From: Mesostigma viride | Lineage: Eukaryota > Streptophyta > Mesostigmatophyceae > Mesostigmatales > Mesostigmataceae | DNA: 64,000 nucleotides | Direction of reading: 5' to 3' | Assembly: GCA_009746045.1 (NCBI GenBank) | Contig: RPFO01000629.1 | Location: 62,001 to 126,000, forward strand | Part shown: one piece after another, positions 1-12,000 of the stretch | How the letters are laid out: every line of letters starts with the position of its first letter | Position numbering within the stretch: position 1 is the stretch's first letter | Translations under genes and position numbers: made by a program | The notes under the pieces: model-generated | The model's input: the letters and a program-made list of their open reading frames with translations, nothing else | Told to the model about the DNA's origin: nothing | The model's database searches: none

Positions 1-3000
1 CTTCATATCCCCATGTGCCGGTCACATTGCCTTCATATCCCATGTGCCGGTCACATTGCCTTCATATCCCCATGTGCCGGTCACATTGCCTTCGTATCCT
101 CATGTGCCGGTCGCATTGCCTTCATATCCTCATGTGCCGGTCGCATTGCCTTCATATCCTCATGTGCCGGTCGCATTGCCTTCATATCCCCATGTGCCGG
201 TCGCATTGCCTTCGTATCCTCATGTGCCGGTCACATTGCCTTCATATCCCCATGTGCCGGTCGCATTGCCTTCGTATCCCCATGTGCCGGTCGCATTGCC
301 TTCATATCCTCATGTGCCGGTCACATTGCCTTCATATCCCCATGTGCCGGTCACATTGCCTTCATATCCCCATGTGCCGGTCGCATTGCCTTCGTATCCC
401 CATGTGCCGGTCGCATTGCCTTCGTATCCTCATGTGCCGGTCGCATTGCCTTCATATCCCCATGTGCCGGTCACATTGCCTTCATATCCCCATGTGCCGG
501 TCGCATTGCCTTCATATCCCCATGTGCCGGTCACATTGCCTTCATATCCCCATGTGCCGGTCACATTGCCTTCATATCCTCATGTGCCGGTCGCATTGCC
601 TTCGTATCCCCATGTGCCGGTCGCATTGCCTTCGTATCCTCATGTGCCGGTCGCATTGCCTTCATATCCCCATGTGCCGGTCACATTGCCTTCATATCCC
701 ATGTGCCGGTCGCATTGCCTTCATATCCCCATGTGCCGGTCACATTGCCTTCATATCCTCATGTGCCGGTCACATTGCCTTCGTATCCCCATGTGCCGGT
801 CGCATTGCCTTCGTATCCCCATGTGCCGGTCACATTGCCTTCATATCCTCATGTGCCGGTCACATTGCCTTCGTATCCCCATGTGCCGGTCGCATTGCCT
901 TCGTATCCTCATGTGCCGGTCGCATTGCCTTCGTATCCTCATGTGCCGGTCACATTGCCTTCGTATCCCCATGTGCCGGTCGCATTGCCTTCGTATCCTC
1001 ATGTGCCGGTCGCATTGCCTTCATATCCTCATGTGCCGGTCACATTGCCTTCATATCCTCATGTGCCGGTCACATTGCCTTCGTATCCTCATGTGCCGGT
1101 CGCATTGCCTTCGTATCCTCATGTGCCGGTCGCATTGCCTTCGTATCCTCATGTGCCGGTCGCATTGCCTTCATATCCTCATGTGCCGGTCACATTGCCT
1201 TCGTATCCTCATGTGCCGGTCGCATTGCCTTCATATCCTCATGTGCCGGTCACATTGCCTTCGTATCCTCATGTGCCGGTCACATTGCCTTCATATCCCC
1301 ATGTGCCGGTCGCATTGCCTTCATATCCCCATGTGCCGGTCACATTGCCTTCATATCCCCATGTGCCGGTCGCATTGCCTTCGTATCCCCATGTGCCGGT
1401 CACATTGCCTTCATATCCCCATGTGCCGGTCGCATTGCCTTCATATCCCCATGTGCCGGTCACATTGCCTTCATATCCTCATGTGCCGGTCACATTGCCT
1501 TCATATCCTCATGTGCCGGTCACATTGCCTTCGTATCCCCATGTGCCGGTCACATTGCCTTCGTATCCCCATGTGCCGGTCGCATTGCCTTCATATCCCC
1601 ATGTGCCGGTCACATTGCCTTCATATCCCCATGTGCCGGTCGCATTGCCTTCGTATCCCCATGTGCCGGTCACATTGCCTTCATATCCCCATGTGCCGGT
1701 CGCATTGCCTTCATATCCCCATGTGCCGGTCACATTGCCTTCATATCCTCATGTGCCGGTCACATTGCCTTCGTCTCCTCATGTGCCGGTCGCATTGCCT
1801 TCGTATCCCCATGTGCCGGTCACATTGCCTTCGTATCCTCATGTGCCGGTCGCATTGCCTTCATATCCCCATGTGCCGGTCACATTGCCTTCGTATCCCC
1901 ATGTGCCGGTCACATTGCCTTCATATCCTCATGTGCCGGTCACATTGCCTTCGTCTCCTCATGTGCCGGTCACATTGCCTTCATATCCCCATGTGCCGGT
2001 CGCATTGCCTTCATATCCTCATGTGCCGGTCACATTGCCTTCATATCCCCATGTGCCGGTCGCATTGCCTTCATATCCTCATGTGCCGGTCACATTGCCT
2101 TCGTATCCTCATGTGCCGGTCACATTGCCTTCATATCCTCATGTGCCGGTCACATTGCCTTCGTCTCCTCATGTGCCGGTCACATTGCCTTCATATCCCC
2201 ATGTGCCGGTCGCATTGCCTTCGTATCCTCATGTGCCGGTCACATTGCCTTCGTATCCTCATGTGCCGGTCACATTGCCTTCGTATCCTCATGTGCCGGT
2301 CACATTGCCTTCGTATCCCCATGTGCCGGTCGCATTGCCTTCGTATCCTCATGTGCCGGTCACATTGCCTTCATATCCCCATGTGCGGGTCGCATTGCCT
2401 TCATATCCTCATGTGCCGGTCACATTGCCTTCGTATCCCCATGTGCCGGTCACATTGCCTTCGTATCCTCATGTGCCGGTCACATTGCCTTCATATCCCC
2501 ATGTGCCGGTCACATTGCCTTCGTATCCTCATGTGCCGGTCACATTGCCTTCGTATCCCCATGTGCCGGTCACATTGCCTTCATATCCCCATGTGCCGGT
2601 CGCATTGCCTTCATATCCCCATGTGCCGGTCACATTGCCTTCATATCCCCATGTGCCGGTCGCATTGCCTTCATATCCCCATGTGCCGGTCACATTGCCT
2701 TCATATCCCCATGTGCCGGTCACATTGCCTTCGTATCCTCATGTGCCGGTCACATTGCCTTCGTATCCCCATGTGCCGGTCGCATTGCCTTCATATCCTC
2801 ATGTGCCGGTCGCATTGCCTTCGTATCCTCATGTGCCGGTCACATTGCCTTCATATCCTCATGTGCCGGTCGCATTGCCTTCGTATCCCCATGTGCCGGT
2901 CGCATTGCCTTCATATCCCCATGTGCCGGTCGCATTGCCTTCATATCCTCATGTGCCGGTCACATTGCCTTCGTATCCCCATGTGCCGGTCACATTGCCT

Positions 3001-5873
3001 TCGTATCCTCATGTGCCGGTCGCATTGCCTTCATATCCCCATGTGCCGGTCACATTGCCTTCATATCCCCATGTGCCGGTCGCATTGCCTTCATATCCTC
3101 ATGTGCCGGTCACATTGCCTTCATCTCCTCATGTGCCGGTCACATTGCCTTCATATCCCCATGTGCCGGTCACATTGCCTTCATATCCCCATGTGCCGGT
3201 CACATTGCCTTCATATCCCCATGTGCCGGTCACATTGCCTTCGTATCCTCATGTGCCGGTCGCATTGCCTTCATATCCTCATGTGCCGGTCGCATTGCCT
3301 TCATATCCTCATGTGCCGGTCGCATTGCCTTCATATCCCCATGTGCCGGTCGCATTGCCTTCGTATCCTCATGTGCCGGTCACATTGCCTTCATATCCTC
3401 ATGTGCCGGTCACATTGCCTTCGTCTCCTCATGTGCCGGTCACATTGCCTTCGTATCCCCATGTGCCGGTCGCATTGCCTTCGTATCCCCATGTGCCGGT
3501 CACATTGCCTTCATATCCCCATGTGCCGGTCACATTGCCTTCATATCCCCATGTGCCGGTCACATTGCCTTCATATCCCCATGTGCCGGTCACATTGCCT
3601 TCATATCCTCATGTGCCGGTCACATTGCCTTCGTCTCCTCATGTGCCGGTCACATTGCCTTCGTATCCCCATGTGCCGGTCGCATTGCCTTCGTATCCCC
3701 ATGTGCCGGTCGCATTGCCTTCATATCCCCATGTGCCGGTCACATTGCCTTCATATCCCCATGTGCCGGTCACATTGCCTTCATATCCTCATGTGCCGGT
3801 CACATTGCCTTCGTCTCCTCATGTGCCGGTCACATTGCCTTCGTATCCCCATGTGCCGGTCGCATTGCCTTCGTATCCCCATGTGCCGGTCACATTGCCT
3901 TCGTATCCTCATGTGCCGGTCACATTGCCTTCATATCCTCATGTGCCGGTCACATTGCCTTCATATCCCCATGTGCCGGTCACATTGCCTTCATATCCCC
4001 ATGTGCCGGTCACATTGCCTTCATATCCTCATGTGCCGGTCACATTGCCTTCATATCCTCATGTGCCGGTCACATTGCCTTCGTCTCCTCATGTGCCGGT
4101 CACATTGCCTTCGTATCCCCATGTGCCGGTCGCATTGCCTTCGTATCCTCATGTGCCGGTCGCATTGCCTTCGTATCCTCATGTGCCGGTCACATTGCCT
4201 TCATATCCTCATGTGCCGGTCACATTGCCTTCATATCCCCATGTGCCGGTCACATTGCCTTCATATCCCCATGTGCCGGTCACATTGCCTTCATATCCTC
4301 ATGTGCCGGTCGCATTGCCTTCGTATCCTCATGTGCCGGTCACATTGCCTTCATATCCTCATGTGCCGGTCACATTGCCTTCGTATCCTCATGTGCCGGT
4401 CACATTGCCTTCATATCCCCATGTGCCGGTCGCATTGCCTTCATATCCTCATGTGCCGGTCACATTGCCTTCATATCCTCATGTGCCGGTCGCATTGCCT
4501 TCATATCCTCATGTGCCGGTCACATTGCCTTCATATCCTCATGTGCCGGTCGCATTGCCTTCATCTCCTCATGTGCCGGTCACATTGCCTTCATATCCCC
4601 ATGTGCCGGTCGCATTGCCTTCATATCCTCATGTGCCGGTCGCATTGCCTTCATATCCTCATGTGCCGGTCGCATTGCCTTCATATCCTCATGTGCCGGT
4701 CACATTGCCTTCATATCCTCATGTGCCGGTCGCATTGCCTTCATCTCCTCATGTGCCGGTCACATTGCCTTCATATCCCCATGTGCCGGTCGCATTGCCT
4801 TCGTATCCTCATGTGCCGGTCACATTGCCTTCGTATCCTCATGTGCCGGTCGCATTGCCTTCATATCCTCATGTGCCGGTCACATTGCCTTCATATCCTC
4901 ATGTGCCGGTCACATTGCCTTCATATCCCCATGTGCCGGTCGCATTGCCTTCGTCTCCTCATGTGCCGGTCACATTGCCTTCGTATCCTCATGTGCCGGT
5001 CGCATTGCCTTCGTATCCTCATGTGCCGGTCACATTGCCTTCATATCCTCATGTGCCGGTCACATTGCCTTCATATCCTCATGTGCCGGTCGCATTGCCT
5101 TCATATCCTCATGTGCCGGTCACATTGCCTTCATATCCTCATGTGCCGGTCGCATTGCCTTCATATCCTCATGTGCCGGTCGCATTGCCTTCGTCTCCTC
5201 ATGTGCCGGTCACATTGCCTTCATATCCTCATGTGCCGGTCGCATTGCCTTCATATCCTCATGTGCCGGTCGCATTGCCTTCGTCTCCTCATGTGCCGGT
5301 CGCATTGCCTTCATATCCTCATGTGCCGGTCGCATTGCCTTCATATCCTCATGTGCCGGTCGCATTGCCTTCGTCTCCTCATGTGCCGGTCGCATTGCCT
5401 TCGTATCCTCATGTGCCGGTCACATTGCCTTCATATCCTCATGTGCCGGTCGCATTGCCTTCGTATCCTCATGTGCCGGTCGCATTGCCTTCATATCCTC
5501 ATGTGCCGGTCACATTGCCTTCATATCCTCATGTGCCGGTCACATTGCCTTCATATCCTCATGTGCCGGTCGCATTGCCTTCATATCCTCATGTGCCGGT
5601 CACATTGCCTTCGTATCCTCATGTGCCGGTCGCATTGCCTTCATATCCTCATGTGCCGGTCGCATTGCCTTCGTATCCTCATGTGCCGGTCACATTGCCT
5701 TCGTATCCTCATGTGCCGGTCGCATTGCCTTCATATCCTCATGTGCCGGTCACATTGCCTTCATATCCTCATGTGCCGGTCACATTGCCTTCATATCCTC
5801 ATGTGCCGGTCACATTGCCTTCATATCCTCATGTGCCGGTCGCATTGCCTTCGTATCCTCATGTGCCGGTCAT
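1..5873. repeat. 30-bp minisatellite, ~195 copies, truncated by window edge
   Basis: Tandem 30-bp units with core CATGTGCCGGTCACATTGCC occupy the window from base 1. Two one-base contractions occur, near 41 and 702. Units differ at a few fixed positions: A/G in TCRCATT, A/G in TCRTATCC, C/T before CATG, and an occasional TCGTCTCC. Units with CCCC dominate the left part and CCTC the right part, so variants are polarised along the array. Since 30 is divisible by 3 and no + frame has a stop, all three + frames stay open for about 2,000 codons; I treat these as repeat artefacts. The array lies 140 bp upstream of an importin exon and is probably intronic. Confidence 0.97.
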
Positions 5874-6012
5874 TCCAGGCTTTCGTTCGTGGGGTGCCTG
5901 TTGATAAGCAGGTGATTGGCGCAACCCCTTACAAGCAAAGCATCGCTAATCGATGTGATGGTTTCCATGGCTTCCATGCACCACCAACCGTGCCGTCCAC
6001 GGCCGGGCACAG

Positions 6013-9000
6013 ATGCGGGAGGCCGGGTTGCTCACGCTTGGATACGTCTGCGAAGCCATCTTGGGCATGCAGGTGAGGCCCAGGGTGGCAGGAGAAAGGG
6101 CATGGGTGTGTTGCTGGGTATGTGCCCAACTTGGTTCGTGACCACCATGTGCGCAAAATTCATTTATCTGGACATTTCTTGTGGATGAGGTGGGGCCACC
6201 TAGCTTGGCATCAGCCCCTCGTTAGTGTCCAGTGATTGTAGCAGTCTCCGGTGCGTTCGAGTAGGGCCATGCCAACTTTTTTTCTTTTAAGCTTAAGCAC
6301 AATAATGCAAACCACCTGTTGCACCTGTCGCGGTTTTCTGAACACGGTGCGATGGAAGGGTAGCCGCTTTAGCTAGGTTATAGTTAGCCTCTAGGTCGCG
6401 GAGATGCAAGGCTAAGTGCAGTCGACTAGGCCTAGGCAGACGCGCCGTGACAGATGCCAGCTATCCGTCGGTACTCAGTACCGCGGACAGCAGGCACCGG
6501 CGCTAGACGGCAGTCATAGGCACTAGTCGCCAGGTGCACCGCGCGGACAGTACGGTGCAGTGTGCGCGGACCACGATCTCTCACCGAAGTCCCAACGTAC
6601 CATGGGTCGTTGGGCATGCCGGTCAGCTCGAGGGGACAGACCCGAGGGGATGGCGGCGTCTAAAGCAATAAATGTCTTGCTGGGCAACGCAAGTGATCAT
6701 CACGCTGTGGACATCATGCGCAGTGTTTCGCTAGAGCAACTTGTATTTAAACATGGGCAAAGGCAGCAAGAAGAAGAACAGGTAACGGAGTCGTCTTACA
6801 TAAAAGGGAAGGGGGTAGCGGCAGACCCCAAGCACCCCATTGATGTAGATGCGGACGACGATGACGTAGAAATGTCATAACAGGACCGAAAGGAGGATTC
6901 GGAGGCTACAAAGCAGATTGAGGACAGACCGAGGCGTGACAATGGGGAGGTAAACAGTAGGAATGCCGCGGAAAACTCGGCCAATGCCGCCCAGCTCCCC
7001 ACCGGGGATGAGCAGTGGACAGGCAGAGAGGATCCTCGCAAGGTGGATGCCGCGCAACAGGAAAGTGCCGAGCCAGCGAGCGGCGCCCTGCGCGACTTGT
7101 TAGCCAGCGAGTGGCACCCTGCGCGACTTGTTAGCCAGCGAGTGGCACCCTGCGCGACTTGTTAGCCAGCGAGCGGCGCCCTGCGCGACTTGTTAGCCAG
7201 CGAGTGGCACCCTGCAGGACTTGTTAGCCAGCGAGCGGCACCCTGCGCGACTTGTTAGCAAGCGAGCGGCGCCCTGCGCGACTTGTTAGCCAGCGAGCGG
7301 CGCCCTGCGCGACTTGTTAGCCAGCGAGCGGCACCCTGCGCGACTTGTTAGCCAGCGAGCGGCGCCCTGCGCGACTTGTTAGCCAGCGAGCGGCACCCTG
7401 CGCGACTTGTTAGCCAGCGAGCGGCACCCTGCGCGACTTGTTAGCCAGCGAGCCGCGCCCTGCGCGACTTGTTAGCCAGCGAGCGGCGCCCTGCGCGACT
7501 TGTTAGCCAGCGAGCGGCACCCTGCGCGACTTGTTAGCCAGCGAGCAGCGCCCTGCGCGACTTGTTAGCACGATACCCGCACGTCTCGCCGGATCTAGTC
7601 TACAGGGCGAATTTCCTGGAAGACCCGCATGATATATTGAGTCCTGATCACGTGAGTCCTGTCCTACATTGGAGTGCAGAATTAAAGTGAGTGGTGCAGA
7701 CATGCTCTTGCTCTCCTGCACCATGTTCAACCTGGCATTAAAATCCTTGAGCTGCCCCTCACTATGCCCCTCTGGCAATGGTGCCCCGCTGATGTGGTCA
7801 TCAGGGCGGAAGGGGTCATATGGTCGCAGCACATACGCCGTACCTGGGTCAGCCCCGGGCGCTTGTCCACTGCCTGGGGCGACTGGGCTGCCCTCCTTAT
7901 ATATATAGCTGGCATCTGTCACGGCGCGTCTGCCTAGGCCTAGTCGACTGCACTTAGCCTCGGGCCGCGGCCTTGCGTCTCCCCGACCTAGAGGCTAACT
8001 GTTATTGGTTGACGCGACAAGCTTTTTGAGCCATTTCGGCCTGAAACAGATCTGCGGTTACAAAGATTTGGCCAGTTTTTCTTGCCAGGTGTGCGAGAGC
8101 TACATTGCTGTACAAGCTTGCCACTGTCTAGGTCTCTCTGTTAGTGGCGTAGTGGTTCCCTCGATCTGAGTTTTTCCTCCCGCGCAATATGTGACCTATG
8201 AGCCCCGGCGCCGGCAAACGGGATTCCAATGTTTTCGCTTGCCATGCGCGTAGCATTCGCCACGTTCGCCGGCTTTTCTTGGAGCAGTTTCCTAGTGGGT
8301 GGCTATCCAGCTTGGCTTATAAAGGGCAGGAGGGCACCTCTGCGTGAGAATGCTTTTGAGCGATTTTTTGGCATACACATTTGGTATGTGTGCCTCTACT
8401 GTGGACTGCAAGAGTTGGTTCACTGTTGCTATTCGTATTTTGATGTGGCCATGGATAGGGCGCTGTTCGTGGTCTATTCAAACAGCCAAACAGACAAGGA
8501 TTATGGTATAGGGTACAGGGTTATGCCAAAGAGAGAACCTGTCCTGCGGCTTGCAATCTCATGCCAAGAGATGCTCTGCCAGCGTGCATTATTCCACTGG
8601 TCGCCTGTGCATGCCCCGCGGTGTTCGGATGTGAGCGCAGAAGAAGGGCGCGGCCTTGATGGATGTGCCGGCGTTTGTCGCAAGCGTCATCAACCAGGAC
8701 CTGTCGCCAGGCTGTAAGTGCCACCTGCGGTAGCTCAAAGAGACTGCGCTACACTGATTTGCATGAGCACTGTCTAGCAGCAAGGGAACAAGTGTGAAAT
8801 GTGTAAGATACGATGCCACTGACAGCATGCCACGTAATAGGATTTCATGCTGTTCTGGGAGGTCAGGGGATTTTTGCATATGCGAACAGCGCGGTAACCC
8901 AACTATCCCTTGCGCTGCATCTTGTTGCGGATCATGCGCGTTGTTCAGATCATTTTCTATGCAGTATGGCTGGTATGTGTCCATGCATCCTGCGAGCAGC

Positions 9001-12000
9001 AAGTTGGTCTGGGCGTGGCACGCGGGCATACCGCTCTGTCTTGCTTTCTTGGTGTGGTGATCCTTTCCCTTCCCCCCCCCCAGCATCCTGCGCCGCGACA
9101 TGGTTGGGTACCAGCATCCTGCACCGCGACATGGTTGGGTATCCGCTTCACTCGGTGTTCTGTAGTTTGCAGTTGCATGCATCTTGTCAGCCTACGGCGG
9201 GATCATCGCAGTGGACCTGCTTATCACGTGCCTGAGGCCACATCGTTGCTGCCTTGTTGCTGCCTTGTGCTACCTTATGCTGCCTTGTCCTGCAGCGGCC
9301 AGTGCTGCCAGCCCGTGGCTTCAAGGGAGGGCCCTGTCCGTGGCCGCCAGCTATGCGCCCGTGGTATGTGGAAAAGGGCGTGTTGCACCCAGCTATGCGC
9401 GCGTGGGACGTGAATGTAGGGCAAGTTGGCAGCCAGCGATGCGCCCACGGTGCATGGATACAGGGCAAGTTTGCACCCAGCAACCCACGTGCCTGAGGGG
9501 TGTGTAGGTAAGTCAATAGCCACTGCCGCCGGGTGGCTCAGCCATTTTTGCATCCAGACTTGACCAGGGAGAAAGGTTTTGTCGTTTGGGCCATTGATAG
9601 CAGCGCAGTGGCCCCCCAGTGGGATAGAAGCCACGCCGATTACCAAAAGGATGATAAGCTGTTGAAGGCTTGGCTAACTGGTATACTTGGTAAAGGGAGG
9701 AGCCAATAGCTCCTTCCTCACTGTTTTTATCTGTAACAAATTCTGTCTTGTTAATCCTTGACACATGTGTTGTTGTAGCCCCATGGGTGAAATTACGTCA
9801 CTACGAGGATTCGAATGCAGGACCTTTTGCAGACGTTTCGCGACTTTCTGGCGGGTCTCCTGATCGGAAGGCATCCCAAACGACAGCCCAACTGGAAAAG
9901 CTCTTTACTGGAGAGCAGTGCCAGTGCGTCTGGGATTCCCTATGAGCTACCATCGTAACCCCAAACGATCGTAGCCCCACGGGGGGCAGATGTGAGTAGG
10001 AAGTATCACCCACATGGTCACTCACAGCCGAAGTCGTCAATCGTGGCTCAAGTTTGACCAGGGCTGGACTCTGGACCGCCCCAGCCAGCACCTCGTGCAT
10101 GCCAACGTAAGTGTTGCCTGTTTTCATCGAGCCTGATGAAGCTGACAGGGTTGCTTGTGTGTGCAACTTGCGGTCGATACCAGGTGGGCCCAGAGCTCCA
10201 ATCGCAGCTTCTCCAGATCACCGTTGGCGCCATCTCGCAGGGCAGGTAAAGGAGGGTGAATGAGTCGTGATGGGTAGGCAGCGCTCCTCGGATCTGCTGC
10301 TCTCAAATTCCTGGTGGGCGCATCGGAAAGCAATGCCTGTGAGATAGGGGGGCTTGGTGCGTGCTGACTTCTGTGCCTCAACTTGATGGTGTCAGCATAG
10401 ATGGCAAGTTGTCCTGCGACATTCTGGTGTCTTCCTGGGTTAATTTTTTTTGCTAGGGTGGTACATCCTGCCAGCAGCTAGTAAGTGCTTCGTTGTTGCA
10501 GTCAGTCCTTTTTTTTAATTCCCTAAGGAAGAACTGGAGCGAAAGGGTGCAGTATTGATGTATTGGCTTTGTATGCACTGGCCACCTGCTGGTGTTCTAC
10601 CCCAAAGCCAGGCACAGTAAAAGGAACATGGTAGCAGCTGTATGGTCGACCTGTCGCAACTGGCAAAAAATTGCGGACCATTAATGCGGTATGTATCCTG
10701 ACACCTCCAGCGCCCTTGTCTTGTGGCTACAGCGGCCATGCACATGATGGCCTGATCACCTTCCCCAGCTTTGCCCCATTCCTTGGATAGCGTCCTTGGC
10801 TGCCCATGATAACATTTTGTGTTCGAAGTTTCTTGAAACCTAGCTGTCCTTCCTTGCCATCCTCCACTTGTCTATCTGGACTCCCAGGCACCCAGCGCTG
10901 AATGTGGGTGGCTTGAGGGCGCTCTCCTACCTCTGCTCCAGGGTGTCCCAGGGTGCCCTGCAGCCCTTGCTGCGGCCCGTCCTGCAGCCGCTGATGGCTG
11001 CCCTTGCGGAGATTATTGCACAGGTGCGTGCCTGGTCGGTTTCTGCCGTTGGCTCCCTTGAAATCAGACCCATTTAAAGCGGGTGGGCTGTCGGTGTGAC
11101 CTTTCTGCCTGCTGTCCCTCAAGCCGCCCAGCTTGGATGCATGGCATGCAACATCACTTTATTGGATGTTGAAACATGCATGTCGGGGCTAGACGTATGT
11201 TTTCACAGTTTTTTCACCCAGTGCCATCGACTGTAAATCCACAATCACTGCAGCCCAAAATATTGCATCATACATTTTTTACATTTTTGTGTGCTAGGCT
11301 TTATACGTACTGCCTATACCACATCTTCAAACTCAGTGCACATCATTATCAAGTTGGTTATTGTAACACCATGCTGGGGACCCAGCATACTCGAACGCAA
11401 GGTGTTGCCCCTCTTAGCAGCGTGGGTGGGTGGGTGGGTGGGTGGGTGGGTGGGTGGGTGGGTGGGTGGGTGGGTGGGTGGGTGGGTGGGTGGGTGGGTG
11501 GGTGGGTGGGTGGGTGGGTGGGTGGGTGGTGGGTGGGTGGGTGGGTGGGTGGGTGGGTGGGTGGGTGGGTGGGTGGGTGGGTGGGTGGGTGGGTGGGTGG
11601 GTGGGTGGGTGGGTGGGTGGGTGGGAGCTGAAAAGAGGTCTCCCAACGTCCCCTACACCAGTCTAAGTAATGACTGCCCATCACAGTTGCGCCACGCGTG
11701 ACGGCTGGCGCAGGTACAAGGTCTAGTGACGTATGTTAGAAGCTACCTAGGGCTGCACTTCGGAACCACACTCAGGGTCGGCACAAAAAGGCCGGCCGGT
11801 GCAGTACCCTCATGACAAGCGCTAGTCTTACGCTACCTAGGGCAGGTCGGTCCCCTTTGAGCCCGTCCACGCGTCATATATATAATGAGCGAAGCTCGAC
11901 AAATACATTTCTTGTTTTTGGTACATTGGATTTCCTTTCCACCAAGAAAAACATTCATTTTGCCTTCTAGTGTGCTAGGCTTTATACGTACAACCTATAC

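Larger units (their letters stand above)
6382..8000. mobile_element. Non-autonomous TIR transposon in importin intron
   Basis: The ends are inverted repeats of about 85 bp, starting AGTTAGCCTCTAGGTC on the left with its complement GACCTAGAGGCTAACT on the right. The right arm has a ~14-bp insertion relative to the left. The element is flanked by a perfect 5-bp target duplication GTTAT (6377-6381 and 8001-8005). It lies inside the intron between exons 6013-6072 and 8641-8713. It holds a broken + strand reading frame, a 31-bp minisatellite and a coding-like minus-strand stretch. No transposase domain is recognisable, so the superfamily is open. Confidence 0.85.

Noticed and set aside
1-5873. CRISPR array
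   Set aside because: Repeats are contiguous with no unique spacers, and the DNA is eukaryotic.
13-6076. Three overlapping + strand open frames of 1,963-2,010 codons
   Set aside because: They are the three frames of a stop-free 30-bp minisatellite. No non-repeat domain is attached.
11291-11701. Trp-Val-Gly-Gly and Thr-His-Pro-Pro repeat proteins
   Set aside because: Frames across the (GGGT)n tract in an intron.
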